Shown piece after piece: positions 31,451 through 44,608 of a DNA stretch of 64,000 nt. The stretch comes from Bolinopsis microptera (lineage: Eukaryota; Ctenophora; Tentaculata; Lobata; Bolinopsidae): contig NC_087080.1 of assembly GCF_026151205.1 (NCBI RefSeq), positions 2,025,096 through 2,089,095 on the forward strand. Reading direction: 5' to 3'. The notes beneath the pieces are model-generated. The model had not been told where the DNA came from. It saw only the letters and a list, made by a program, of their open reading frames with translations, and did no database searches. Every line of letters begins with the position of its first letter. Position 1 is the first letter of the stretch. A program made the translations under genes and the position numbers.

Positions 31451-34400
31451 GGGGTTTTTTCCCTTTTTAAGGGGTTTAGGGTTTGGTTTGGGAGGTTTAC
31501 CCTGTGGGGGTTTGTGGGGTTTTCCAGAACAGTTTTTGAATCATCGGGGGGAATACTCTGCCCCTGTTATCGGGACGCTTTGTTTGGAAACTTGGTTGAT
31601 CCTATTTGTTTTTTTTTTGGAAAAAACCCCCGCTGTTATTTGGGCACGTGTTTTTTTTGGTACGTTTTTTTAAGGGTTTTATTGTAAAAACGCTTAAACA
31701 CTTGAGGGATTTTAGAATACCTTACAACGAGAAGGGGGGGAAATTCGATTTTTTTTTTTTGTTGGGTGTGGAAAAATATTTAAACTTATGTCTAGGGTTT
31801 TAAAAGGGGTTTCCGGGGATTGGGGCATACAAAATTGCTAAGAAATAAAAGCCCGTTTTTTCGTTTTTAAAAATGCTTTTTTAAAATTTTTTTCTAAAGT
31901 TTACATTCTCAAATACAGATAATATTTTTTTTACTCCCTCAAATTTTTTAAAAAATTATAAAAAAAGTTTTAGTTTTAAAGGGTTTTAAACAGGGTCAAA
32001 TTTTAATATAAGCAAAAATTTTTAAAAAAAAATTTAAAAAAAACTTATTTAAAAATTTTTTCTGATTTTTTTACTTTGTACACGGGTTCTTGTTTCATGG
32101 TAAAAATATGAAAAAAATCATCCCTACTTTATTGATTTTTTCAAATTTTAACCCCAAAAGGCATCTTTTATTTTTTAAATTAAACCCCAATTTTTAACTA
32201 CTAATAAAAATAATTTTTAAATTTCCACTAAAAAAATTTGGGGATTCTTTCCAAACGCATGAAAAAACTTTAAAAATTAAAAAGGGGCCCTTTAAAACAA
32301 AGTACACGGGAACCGGGAAAAATTGCAATTTGGAAAGTAGCCTTCCCTTTCCCAAAAAAAAACCCTTATTGAAAATTAAATTTTAAAAACCAAGATAAAA
32401 ACTTTCCGACCCCAAAACCGGGACAAATTCAAATTAGCAATTCTCCGTTGCTTATGAAGCGCTATCCAAAAAACGAAAATCTTCCCCCGCTAATGTTTTT
32501 TAAAAAGGGTTCGAGAATGAACAAAAACGTTTATTATATACAAAAGAGTTAAGCTCTCCAAGCAAATTTTTCAGCAAAACTTTTAACACTGCGATAGGAA
32601 TGTTTCCGATGATTCGCTGTTGTTTCTACATTTGTCACACCCTTGGGGGTTGTTAAAAAAAACACTACGGGACGTGTTTTGCCTTTGCTGGGTAAACATG
32701 ATGTTAAACTCACGATTTTTTAAAAGTCGTAGTTTTTATAGTCTACTTTCTAAATTGTAGTAGTTGTTTGCAAACCCCAGGGGAAATTCTTTAAGGGCGG
32801 GGCCCCTAAAAAGGTTTCCCCTAAATCGTTTTTAATTATTTTGCTTTTTTTTATCCCTTTTAAAGGGTTTGGCGGGGTTTTCCTTATATTTTAGTTTATA
32901 TAAGAAACAATGTGATTATGTGGGGAGAGTAGGGAAATTTAGGCTTTCTTCCAAGCTTAGTATTAATGTCGTGTTGGAGGGTTAACATGAGGAAAAAAAT
33001 TTGAGGGGGGTGCCAACCCCATCGATGGCCCATGGGCCATTTAACCAAAAAATTTAGGAAAAAAAAATGGCTAAAATTTTAGCATTTTAAATTTTTTTAA
33101 AATTTTTTGGGGAAAAAATTGGGAAAAAAATAAAATTTATTATTTTGGGTACGTACCATTTTTTAAAACTCTAAATTTAGCTGAAAAAATAGCTGGATAT
33201 TTTGGGCCCTGTTGTCCAAAAGTTAAAGGGAAAAAAATTTTCCCTTTCGTGGGGGGGCCTTTTTTTAAAAAATTTGGAAAAAATTAACCCTTTTTTAAAT
33301 TTTTTGGGAAATTTAAAAAGGACTAATTTAAAATTGTATCCCGGGTTTTTCGAAAAAATTAAAATCCGTTTGACAATTTTCCCAAACCAAAAAACGTTAA
33401 AACTTTTTCAAAACGTTAAATTTAAAAAGCCCAAAATTAAAAAAGAAGAATATCCAAAAACCGGGAAAAAGGAACACTTTAAAGATTAACGAAAAACCCC
33501 CCCCCCTTAAAACTATTGATAAAATAGCAGGGGTTTGGGTTCTCGAGGTACGTTTTGGGGGGTTTTTGGAGTACCGGGGCCAAACGTTTGCACCCTCCAG
33601 AATCTGTGGTCACCGGGCCAGTGAAACCCCATCGTGTTAGCAGGTTTCACCTCACCTGCTGTGTTTAACGCTGGACGGGTTTTTACAGGGCAAAGGGTTT
33701 CAAATTTTGATTTGGAATTTATTTTAAATTTTTAAAAAAATTAAACCCTTATTCCCCGATTTCAAATCAAATTAAAAAATTCCCAAATTCCCAATCAAAA
33801 GGAATATGGACTAAAAGCTAAAAAAATATTTATACAAGTCCGTTCCATGCTAAAACCCTTTTTTTGCGAAAGCACCCAAAGCAGACCCCAGGTACCAACC
33901 CAAAATTGGGGGAAGCGTAGGTTTCCCACCCCTGCTCCAAAGTTTGAGAGACTGAAAATTCCTCTGTGACGTCATTTAAACAGATAACTTATTGTTTTTT
34001 TCCTAAAGGGTTTTTAAATCGGTCCAGCTCGCTCGTATGTCCGGATTTACAGATTTGAAAGGGGGAGTGGAGATTAGATTTTATGGGCCTTACAAAATTA
34101 AGAATTTTTAAATTTCTTAATTTTTAAAAATTTTTTTTTGGGGTTTAAACCCCCCCTTTAAAAAAACAGCCCCCTTTAAAAAGCCACTCTTTATTGAATA
34201 GATCCATCTTTTTTAGAAAATATCTTTTCCTAATCATTTGTAATCCTAAAAAATAAAAAAAAAACATTCGGGGCCCCGCCACATCCCGAAATTGAATCTT
34301 AAAGGTGCCATTAAAGGGCCCTTATTTTTTACTTTGTACGAAATTTTTTTTCTTCTGGAAAAAAAAAGGGCCCAATTTTTTAAAATCTGGGAAATTATTA

Positions 34401-37400
34401 TTTAAATTTAGTTTTTTGGGCTAGGATTTGGGATATTTACTATTTTAGCAAAATTTGACATATGACGGAGAAAATGGAAGTTATACATTAATCAATTTCT
34501 ACCCTCCCCTAAAATTTTCAAATGGCCCCCCCCCTAAAATGTAATTTTTTCAGGGTTCTGGCTTTGAGATCCAAAACACCAAAAAAATGGAGGTTCCCCC
34601 CCCATTTTAAAAAATCAATTTAGCATTTTAAAGGTAAAATTGGAAAAACTTTGGCAGCTAAGGAATTTGTTTTTTTTTATTTAATTGCAATAAACTTCCC
34701 TTCAAAAGCTAATTAACCCCCCAAAAAAGTCCTTTTTAAAATGTTTAAATTTACTCAGGGGTTTTCCTAAGATGCAATGTTTCTCACATTTAGTTTAAAA
34801 AGTTGATGTTATTAATTAAAAGTGCCAAAACAAGGCTATTATCGCACACCCTGCGAAACCCAAAAAAAAAAATTTACATTTTTGGGGGGGAAAAAAAAAG
34901 ACATTTAGGGGGGGGTTTTCAAGGTTTTTCCATAAAATGTAAATACCAAAAACCGTTTTTTTTTACTTTTAATTTTTTCTAAAAAAAAAGCAGGCCCAAA
35001 TTTGTCTATAGAGAAGGTCAGATCGTTTTTTTGGGTTTGGCCTTTTTGTTAAAATAAAAGGGCAACTTTAAAAATTTCCAAAATGCCCGGTGATGTTTAA
35101 AAAACCCAAAAAATTTAAAAATTAAAAAAATGCAAAATTTTCACAAAGGGTTTAAAAACATTGAAAACCCCTTTTTTTGTTTGGGCCCTTTTGGGTTGTT
35201 TTATTGTTTTTGGGGAAAATGGGTTTTAATACCCAAGGGAATTTTTTACTAAAAATGATATTGAAACGCAATTTTTTAAAATTTTAAATATACCATATAA
35301 AAAATTTTGTTTTTTTTAAAGGCCCGCACCAGCTGCTAAGGTAATTTAAACAGCGGGTCTTGAAAAAGATTCGCCCTAAAACCAGATTAATCCCCTTTAA
35401 AACTATACAGTTTTGTATAAATGAAATTAAAAAGGTTTGATCCTTCGACAAAAAAAAACTAAGGGAAAAGAAGACAAATACTCATAGAGCTAAAATTTTT
35501 TTTTTGCCTAAAAACACGAAAAATATTTAGAAAAATCTTTTTTTCCTCTCAAGGCTACCCAAAACTTCCCTTCACGAAAAAGATTTTTGTCCCCTTTTCA
35601 ATTTCCCGCTCTTTTTTTTGCTCTAGGGGGCAAGTTCTTTACGCGAGCTCTCTCTTCTGCTGTACGTCTGGGGGCGGAAAACCCTCTTAAATCTCTCTGT
35701 TCCCCCCAGTTTACTCGACTTTTTTCAGTAAAATTTTTTTGCACAATCGAAAAAACGGGGAAAAGGAAAAATTTAAAAGGTTTTTGAGGACGGTGATTTC
35801 GTGCCGATTCTACAAAACCTCAACTCGGGGTTTCTCTCCCAAAAGATTCCCAAAACTTAGCGAAAATTTTGTTTTTGTTTTTCCTCATTGGGCCCCTGGG
35901 TAGCCCAAAGACCATGATTTTTTTTCTACCCAAAATCCTCCCCCAAAGCAATTTGTTGGGCAAAATGTTTTTTGGTTTGTAGAAAATGCAGTGAGTTCTC
36001 GATACTACCGGGTTTTCACCCATCGCCCCAAAACTTTGTTTAAAATGAAAAGACTTCTTTTGGGCACCCTCAAAAAAACTCAGTCTTGAGATGTTCGTTT
36101 AAATTTTATTGCCCTTGGAAAATCCTTTTTTTGAAAATAATAGTTGCTCCTGAGTTTTTTTAACTTGGGGCCCGGGGCTGTATCTTTTCCCCGACTGGGT
36201 ACTGGGCTTTTTGTGTACCCTTGGGGTTTGATTTATGTTATGCGTCTCTCAATGAGGCCCGAAGGGGTTGCAAAAAAAATTTGCCCCTAAATTCCCCCTT
36301 GGGTTTCCAAAATTTTTTTCACGCTTCATGATTTTGTTTTTGAAAACAATCGGGCTTTACCAATGTTTACGGTTTTCAAGTAGGAACTTTTTGTCCCTCG
36401 GGCTTTTACTAAGTCAAATTTGAAACGTTTTGTTTCTGTCGGCATTAAACGTTGTCAGTTATACACGTGTATAGTTTCCGTTTTTAAAAAAGCTGTGCTG
36501 CGGGGTATGAGTTTGTTGTTGAGTTTATTTAAGCCTGCTGATTAAAAGAAAGGGACAAATTTGCAACGAAATAAAAGGTGTATAACTGCACTGGGAAAAA
36601 AAAAAAAAAAAAAGATTTTAAACTAAATACAGGGTAAAAATTTTTTTGATGGTTACTGTTTTGCCGTTTAAATTTTTGGGTATTCAAAAAAAAAATCCCC
36701 CCAAAGTCACAAAAAAATAAATTGATTAAAAAAACCACCATTTTTTTTTTAACAGAGGGGAAAATTTTGGGCGACACCTTCAGAAAAAAGGTTATATTTG
36801 TTCCGGGGTGGTTAAAATTAAAAATTGAGCAACATTTGAGTGCTACCAACCTGTTTTAGTCGAAGTTTTAGGGGGGGTGCACGGGGGACTTTTGGGGGGG
36901 ATTTCTGTTTTGAGGGACTTCCTTTAGGGAGTGGGAATTTTTTTTCAAGTAGCTTAATGTTTTTTAAAAAGACAAAACTAATAGTAAATTGGGCAAAAAA
37001 TAAAACAGGCCTCCCGGAAAATTTTGTAAATATCACACATATAGAGTTTGAACCCTTTTAGGGGTGGTGTTTTTTTTTTTAAAATGACTCCCTTTCAAAA
37101 GTCCAAAAAAAATTTTACTGATTTTTTTTTCAAAATTTTCCAAAACTTCCTGGAGGCTAGGGAAAAAAAAATTTTTTAAAAATTATTCCTTGACACTTCA
37201 GAACCTGTAAAAATTTGCCCCAAAATCGGCAATCTGGGCTCAAAAAAAAAGGTGACGTTTTTGGGGCGGTTTTCCCGGGAATTGTTCCCCTTGTTTTTTA
37301 GGAATTTGTTTAGGACCATTTTTTTTTGTAGTTTTTAAAAAAAATCTTCGAGGGGTTTTAAAAATGTCATGTTTGGGGGGTTTGTTTTTAAAGTCGAAGG

Positions 37401-40359
37401 TTTAAAAAAAACCCATGTTAAAAAATGACCCAAATTTAAACCCGATCGGCTACCCCTTTTAAAGAAACCCCGAACATTTTGATGTTAGGAACCATAAATC
37501 CATGTGGGGTACAGTAGCAATACCGGTTTTTGTGGGAAGGGTTTGTAGGTTTAGCGGTTGAAACGAGTTAACCTGGAGCATTGACCATGGGGAAAGTCAG
37601 CCATTGCTTGTGAGGCAGCCTTTATCAGCAGTGGCATAAAAAAAGGGTTGCTTGATCTTGTGCTCTTTTCCCAGCTTTTTTTATCAATTTTTCTTTCAGT
37701 CTGAAGTGGGAAGTTGTTACCCTCATAACGAGGAATTATTTTGTGGTCCATTTTTTAAAGTGCCACAATCTGTTTAGTGAAGCTACATGGTCATGATTGA
37801 AAATTATTGCGGTAAAAGATAAAAAGTGGTGGGTTACGCAGCCCAACCCCCCCCCCCCGGGCCCCTCCCATCTCCCCCCTTTTACCAAGCAGCCCCCTTC
37901 TTCCACCCTCTACTTTACTGCACAATTTGGCCATGGGAATACTGTCGTGGTAAGTAAATCTGGGGACCTGTTTGAGCTTGCAGGACATTGTCTTGACCAT
38001 CCCTTCGCTATTCCTGGCAAACAATAGTGTGTGGGGTGACAAACGCAATAGAAAAAAAAAAACGGGGGTTTTTAATTTGAAAATGTTTTGAACAGGGGGA
38101 GGGGTTTTTTTTAATCGATCTATGAATTTTTGGAAAATACAATTCGTTCTCTTCTCCCCCCCTCCCAAATGCTTCTTATTTTGCACGGGGTGTTTGGAGT
38201 TTGGAGATGTTTTGGGAAAAAGCAACCTATCATTTAGCCTTGAACTTATCTCCAAAAAACTATCAAACCTTTAATATCAAAACCCCGTATCCTCAGATGA
38301 TTGCCTCCTCCATCAGTTGAGATGTAGGAGATGGGTTTCCAGAATTGAGCTGTGGGGGATTGTGGGGTATGGGGGCTGGCTCCCTTTCTTACAAGCGGCT
38401 TTCCCGAGGGATACATCCTCAGTCAATAATTTGTAAGGAAACTTTTAATTGTTAACATAATTAGATACTTAGTGGGTTATTACAGCTAGTTTTAAACAAG
38501 AAAAAAAATAAACTAATAAAAAAATATAAACTATTAACTATTTTTATTAGTATTAATAGCTAGAATATAAATATATTTCAATTTCCTTGAGAAAAAAATT
38601 TTTCGGTTGCTGAGGGGCTGAAGAAAGGGTAGTTCAAAGATCATCTTTATAAATTCTACCCCTTTTTCCCACTTCCTGGCCCAAAAAACCCCAAATCTCC
38701 CTGGAACAGTTTTAATTTTTGTACTTTTGAAAACACCCCAGAATCCAGGGGCCTAATTTTCAATAATCTTGATTTTTTAAAAAAACTTAAAGAAAAAGGG
38801 TAGAACTTGTTAAAAAAAAATGAAGTTTCATGAGGGGGAATTTCTAAACAACCCCCTTTAAAGGGGGGGGGGACACTTTTTTCCCAACCCAAAAAAAACT
38901 TAAAAATTTAACCTTTTTTTTATCAGCAGTAGTTTGCGCACAGGGGGGGAGTTGTGGGGGAAATTCTTTTTGGGGGAGCGGGGTAGCAGGGGGGGTGGAG
39001 GGGTGGGGGTTGGGGGCGCTCGGTTTGGCGCTCGGTTAGCACTTGGGGGTTTGCGTTTTTCCTTGGGGTTGGGGGGATTGGCAGGGGGGGGGGAAATTTT
39101 TTCAAGGGGGGGGGGGTTGGGGGGGGGCAGCCCCGTTCTCTGCTTTAAAAATTTTAAATTTGTGCTATTTTTCATGTTTTTTTTAAAATTTGGGGAGTCA
39201 CCTGTCCCCCGCTTTTTTTTCCCCTTTAAAATTTAAAGGGGAGGGGGGGAAACGCATTTCGCCGTGCTGTTTTTTTGGTTTTTTTATCTAAATTTAAAAA
39301 TAAAAAAAATGAAGACTAAGTCACTAAGTAGGGGGTTAAATTTTTTAAAACCAAAAAAAAGGGAAAAAAAACATTTCTTAACTTCGTCGGACACCTCTAA
39401 AAACCAAGGAGCCGGGGGCCCCCCCACCTTGCAGATCCCTTTTCCCCCCCAAAGGCCGGGCAGGGAACAATTCCCATATATCTACAGGTTTTTGTAATTT
39501 TTTTGGGCCTTGTAGGGTGCCCCCACAGATGTTATAAAAAAAACGGGGGGCCACTTGGGTCCCCTACATTTCACTTTACGGGGGAATTTTTTTGTTATTA
39601 GTATTTCAGTTGCTTTGATTTTAGTTTTTAAAAACACTTTTTCAGCACCCCTTTTTCCGGCTTTTTACTTAAATTCAGTTAAAAAAAACCTGAAATGTAA
39701 AATCGGAACCCCCCCAATTTTCAATAAAACAAATACATGATTTTTATCGGGGGGTTTCGGTTATAAAGAGGTTAGTGAGGAGTTTAATCTCTTTTCCAAA
39801 AAAAAACCGCATTTTTCCCAAAAGGTAGCCGAATCAAAAATTTGTGGAGGGCTTTTCCCCCCACTGGGGGGAAATATAGACTCTTGCAAATTAGTATTAT
39901 CGAAAAAAATTACTAAAACTTTTCCATTCTTTGATAGTGACCTCAGCAATACCCTCCCCAATACGGTAGTTTAAAAAGGGAAAAACTACTTTTTGGGCTT
40001 TTGTGTTTTGGTACTGAAGTGTGTAAGTCCGTGAGGGCAGGGGGCACAGGGGATGCTCATTTTTACCGTTGAGAACAGAAACAATCGCCCCAAAAATTTG
40101 TTGGTTTTTTCCTTTATTATAAAAAGGTTTAAAATTTAAAAGAAATTTTATTTTAATAAATTTTTGAGGATTGGCGCTTTAATTTAGTCCCCCTGGGAAA
40201 AACCGTCCAGGATTCTCCGTAACTACTATTAACAAAAAAATAATAGTAACCTGGTTTAAACCTGTTTGACCTTTGTAAAAAACCCCGGGGGCCCCTAGGT
40301 TTTAGAAAAAAACTGGAAAAATTTGGGGGGAAAAACCTATTTAACTGGAAAAACCTTTT

Positions 40360-40470
40360 GGTAACCGGTAAATTTTGTAACCTGTAACCTGGTTTGGCCC
40401 TTGAAAACCTGGTCAGAAACCTGGTAACCTGGTAACCTAGAAAAACTGGTTTTAAAACCTGGTAAATTTG
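40360..40470 (+). repeat. aacctggt simple repeat beside the gap
   Basis: Imperfect 8-bp repeats (aacctggt, taacctgg) shortly before the gap. Repeat content probably stopped the assembly here. Confidence 0.7.
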
Positions 40471-40549
40471 GGGGTAAAAAATTAATGTAGAATGTAACTT
40501 ACGTGTCTGGCACGTTTAACGGACCAGTGGTTTAGCGGGGGGGGGGCAT

Positions 40550-40649
40550 NNNNNNNNNNNNNNNNNNNNNNNNNNNNNNNNNNNNNNNNNNNNNNNNNNN
40601 NNNNNNNNNNNNNNNNNNNNNNNNNNNNNNNNNNNNNNNNNNNNNNNNN
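40550..40649. other. Assembly gap (100 N)
   Basis: Exactly 100 N, a conventional placeholder for a gap of unknown size. Clean sequence resumes at 40650. Confidence 1.
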
Positions 40650-41590
40650 AATTGGAGGTCGCGAAAGATACTCAATATCTATTTGTTTGAAGAAAATTGT
40701 GCTGGCCGAAATTAGCGCTAAAAAACCATCCTACAGTCGGCACTCGCGGCTCACTGTCGATGGCGCACTACCTAGCGCCATTTGTTTAAATTAGACCACC
40801 TCTACTTCTAGTAATATGACGGCCTGACGGCCAGCCAGTAAGGTTTTCTGGGAACTATTACTATAGTTTTTATAACTCACAACGTTGCTCTATTAATGTC
40901 TAACCATTAAGCCCTCTCGCTTGCAGTAGCGCGCGACCGCAGTACGCATATACACATGTTGATGTGACATGGCTATGTGAACTCACAAACGTGTTGTAGG
41001 TCTCCATACCAGGTTAAGGTAAACTGTCATAAATGGAATATTTCCCGCTATTTACAATTTAGTACATTTCCCGACATCTAATACTATAAATGTCGCCCCA
41101 TCAGACGTGCTGCGACTTTCACTTGTTATGTTATGTATAACATTTCATAATTAATAAGCTAACAAAATAAAAATTTCAATGTGATAATAAGATGATCAAA
41201 AATATCATTACATTTGTTCATTGAAATTGGGGACCACTACAATGAAAGCTGCTTTTTGAGAAGTTTCTTGAGTGATAAGTGGTCACAACTATTATAGGTC
41301 ACAACCTAAACTTAAAGCTCTTAAACATTAAAGGTAAGTCACCCTAAAAGTGCCCTGTTAAAATTGCAGATCATTTACAAAATTGAAAATGTTACTTTGC
41401 ATATGAGGGACGAGGGTACACTTAAAATTACATCACATGGCCCCCAAGTACACAGAATAATACGTGGCTACTAATTTAGCTGAAAACTGAAAATTATTAC
41501 ATTTAAACCATGCGATACAAAAAATAACTATATGCTCGATTCAACTCTGTTATTCTATTCGTTGGATCTGATTCATAATAACGACATAAA
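40650..41590. other. Clean non-coding stretch
   Basis: No gene supported. Two minus-strand polyA-signal hexamers (AATAAA at 41593-41598 and 41608-41613) just beyond it could serve the gene at 41,875-42,932. Confidence 0.4.
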
Positions 41591-41798
41591 CATTTATTTA
41601 ATGATTGTTTATTCAAGTCCCTTTATGGGAAATATTTCATAAGGTCTCTTCTGAGAGAGAAAAAAAATTTAACCGATGACACCATCAAATTTGTTATAAC
41701 CACAAACATTGTGAAATGTCTTAATTCCCGTGATAACGTACACAAAGTGTGGTAAAATACATAGAAGCACAAACGCAAAACCAAGCCGTGCTGCACGC

Positions 41799-41853
41799 AT
41801 GACGTCACGTTACAACGTCACGCGATGACGTCACGTGATGACGTCACGTGATG
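41799..41853. promoter_or_regulatory. Cluster of CRE-like TGACGTCA palindromes
   Basis: Three full tgacgtca sites plus a half site (aacgtcac) and cacgtga E-box overlaps in 55 bp (units like gatgacgtcacgt). It lies just 3' of the stop of the small minus-strand gene, so it may act on another gene or be a short tandem repeat that happens to contain CREs. Confidence 0.5.
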
Positions 41854-41874
41854 GTGCCAAGTCTTGCGATGAGT

Positions 41875-42932
41875 TTAACAGAACCAGCTGCACTCTCTTC
41901 TACCACCACTGTGTTGTTTGCCACAGAAACATTTTTCGTTGGCTTTGTTCAAACCCTGGAAAAGAAGGAAATATATAAACAAAACTGATTACCTTACGAG
42001 ACATATTTAAGTGGTACGAAAGTCGGTGGATTTTCGAAAAAAAAGACCATTCTTTCGGACTACCAAAACTTAGGTCACCATCATTATTTTCCCCAGATTA
42101 GTTTTCACGTATTTTCCTTAATTAATATTATGACTTAATCGATTTACTATCAATTTATCAATATAGTAAGTTATAAATATGATTCATCAAACAATTAATG
42201 ATCAACACCAGTATTCGATCATAAATTGCTTTAAATGTTAAAAATGATTTTGGACATTAAAAATAAGCAAGCTCTGTCACTACTTCATTGTTCCCAAATC
42301 ATTCAGGTCACCAGAATTATGTCGAACAAGAATACATCTCGTAAGTTAATGCACGTGTGTTTTTAAGGTTTATAAAAGACTAAATATATTATAAAACAAA
42401 AAATATTCAACTTATTTATCAGATAATTATAAATGAACGATAAATTATCTGCAGCTCACAACCACTTACAGAAGTGTTGGAAGAAGTGTTGCCGGTCCCG
42501 GAAGTGGTTCTCTTGTTGCCGTTGGTGGCAGTCTGTTGCTTAAACATGTTCTGCAGGGCAGACTGGGTATTGTTCTGGGTTTCTTTTGTGGTCCTGAACG
42601 TGGTCAGGTGCTCCGATACCGACTGTCTGGAGGAGATTAGAGTTTAGTTTCTGGGTGATGGAATTGTTAATCAGTGATTGTATGTAATGCAATTTGGGAC
42701 TCAAAAACTATATTATTGAACTTAACCGATAACTGGTACAAATGAGTAGGAATTCAAACTAATTTGCTAAGGAGTTTAAAAGGAATTCAGACTATAATTT
42801 GCTTTATTTCCGTTACAGCATTCGTGGAAACCCCTACCTGTGGTTAGATTCAAGGGTGGTAACTTTTTTGCTGTCGTTGTTCCAGGAATCGAACGTTCCT
42901 CTGAGACCTTGTTTTCCGGTGGGGACAGCCAT
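41875..42932 (-). CDS. Three-exon small gene, 110 residues, unrecognised
   Basis: Exon 1 is 42932-42838 (ATG in aaaatATGGCT context; MAVPTGKQGLRGTFDSWNND...), exon 2 is 42626-42470 and exon 3 is 41955-41875 (stop TAA). Donors gtaggg and gtaagt and acceptors ctcctccag and cttcttttccag have compatible phases (2 then 0), giving one open frame of 111 codons. The product is Thr/Asn/Gln-rich in the middle (TTFRTTKETQNNTQSALQNM) and ends in a Cys cluster (CFCGKQHSGGRRECSWFC) that could bind metal or form disulfides. No signal peptide or membrane segment is seen. QSALQNMF loosely recalls a PCNA-interacting box, but I give that little weight. Intron 2 contains a TIR element (41992-42342). Function unknown. 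Confidence 0.7.
41992..42342. mobile_element. TIR element, short copy in intron 2 of the small gene
   Basis: Starts accttacgagacatattta like the copy at 25062 and shares cggactaccaaaa...aggtcacc and gatttactatcaa...gattcatc blocks. The right end (tctcgtaagt near 42,342) is diverged. It is intronic and leaves both splice sites intact. Confidence 0.65.
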
Positions 42933-43209
42933 ATTTTATGTGATTTGCAGGGTGCCTTAGCTGAGTGATTATTTAAATGAAACACCAGTACTATCAATGA
43001 TAATTCATTTTAACTTTAAGTTTAAAAGCCAACAAATTCCAACTAACAGACATGATAATAACCTGTTAGGCCGGTTGAAATTGGAAATAAAGTCAGGGAA
43101 AAATGCAAAATAAGAGGAGGTTTATAGGTAATCAAATAGCAAAATTGCCACGCACAAGTCACAACAGTAAATGTAATCAGGCACTACTTTATCTCTTATT
43201 CTGGAATAT

Positions 43210-43723
43210 TATTTTACCAAAACCCATAATCATGGGTAGAGTGGACCGCTGTCAGTGTCTCTCTTTCCCAAACAAAAGGAAATGATATTACTTTGATTGA
43301 CCGTTCTCAAATGCAAAATGATACCGAGAATGAAATCGGTCGCTCGCTTTTCCCATTCATTCACGGCTTACGAATTGTAATAAGTTTCGATTGATTACAT
43401 CAATCAGATGCTGTAAAAATCTCTTTGGGTTGCGTTCGGGTCGATACCTAGTATTTCGGGGTAAGGGTGGTAGTTATTAGTATTACTTATTGAATTAGCT
43501 GAAGTTTATTGAATCTTCATTGCCGAGTACAGCTGCCTTTGGGTAGTTTTTCTTAATCTATTACAATTGTAAATGAATGGGAAAAGCGAGCGACCGATTT
43601 CATTCTCGGTATCATTTTGCATTTGAGAACGGTCAATCAAAGTAATATCATTTCCTTTTGTTTGGGAAAGAGAGACACTGACAGCGGTCCACTCTACCCA
43701 TGATTATGGGTTTTGGTAAAATA
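43210..43723. repeat. Foldback element with about 153-bp arms
   Basis: 43210-43363 is the reverse complement of 43571-43723 with very few differences (e.g. cgagaatgaaatcggtcgct and its mirror). The spacer is about 207 bp. It lies upstream of the 41,875-42,932 gene (minus strand) and could form a hairpin in any transcript through it. No transposase. Confidence 0.85.
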
Positions 43724-44560
43724 TCATCTCTTTTTGATTATAATGTCAGGGTACTTTATAAAGTCGAAATATAAACTGATATCTTCATTAATAAGGAGGA
43801 AGTTTCAACGATTTCGAAATCTATCCTTTAAAAACATTTCCTTGTGTTTAGGGAAGCATATCGGTCGATCACTGACTGAATATGCCACTTAATACTCATT
43901 CAAGTTGGCATTAAATTCATATATAATGACATTAAACTGTCGTGGCAATGCAGAATTTGTTGGAAATCACGAATGAGCAAAATTCTCACCTTTCGCACGT
44001 GCAAACTTTGAGCAGACGTTGCGTGCGCATCCAATATTGAATCGCCGTAAATTTTTGCATGTAATTGTTTTATAATTATATATAGCTTGATAAGCATGCA
44101 AAGTTTCAAAGTGTTTTAAGAAGAACTGTAATCACAACGGCACTCTAAAGTTGACAGAAAATGACGAAAACAGCAATTTTCAGTGATTTTAGCGATTTTC
44201 TATCAATTTGGGCGTGTCCCAACGTGTGCAACTTTTCGATTTTCAACTTTAAAACTAGCCTATGACACAATTTATACCTATAGGAAGCAGAACTGAGCTC
44301 CACAACCCAAGGCATGGCCCAACACCAGAGAATACTAAATCGCAAAATTGACGTTTTTATAAAATAATTCTTCAAAAAAGCACAAACTTCAATGACGAAT
44401 ATCTTTATGAAGGAGCAAGCTAGAAAAACTTTCCGGTAGATTTTCAGAATGCTTGAACAATTATCTAAGATGAAAATTTCCTCAGATTTTGAATAAAATT
44501 ACTCCTTAATGGTTTAAAATTAATTTTAAAAGTTATTACTTTGTCAAAAATCAAGTTTTA
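43724..44560. other. AT-rich stretch, nothing recognised
   Basis: Minus-strand frames at 43,900 and 44,145 have no recognisable features or splice support. Confidence 0.35.
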
Positions 44561-44571
44561 AAAACGGTTAA

Positions 44572-44608
44572 CTTGATGACGTCATCAAGGGGTGTTTATG
44601 ACGTCATA
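44572..44608. promoter_or_regulatory. Paired CRE palindromes
   Basis: cttgatgacgtcatcaag (44572-44589) is a perfect 18-bp palindrome centred on TGACGTCA. tatgacgtcata (44597-44608) is a second one, 22 bp away centre to centre. No gene start was found nearby. Confidence 0.45.

Larger units (their letters stand above)
27100..40549. other. Low-quality block up to the first assembly gap
   Basis: Homopolymer inflation (runs of a, t, g and c of 4-9 nt everywhere), loss of normal codon structure and many short ORFs rich in Lys, Phe, Gly or Pro. Cleaner islands exist (about 29,000-29,200; 37,500-38,030; 38,290-38,640), but I could not recognise a gene in them. Annotation of ORFs here is not justified. 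Confidence 0.8.
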
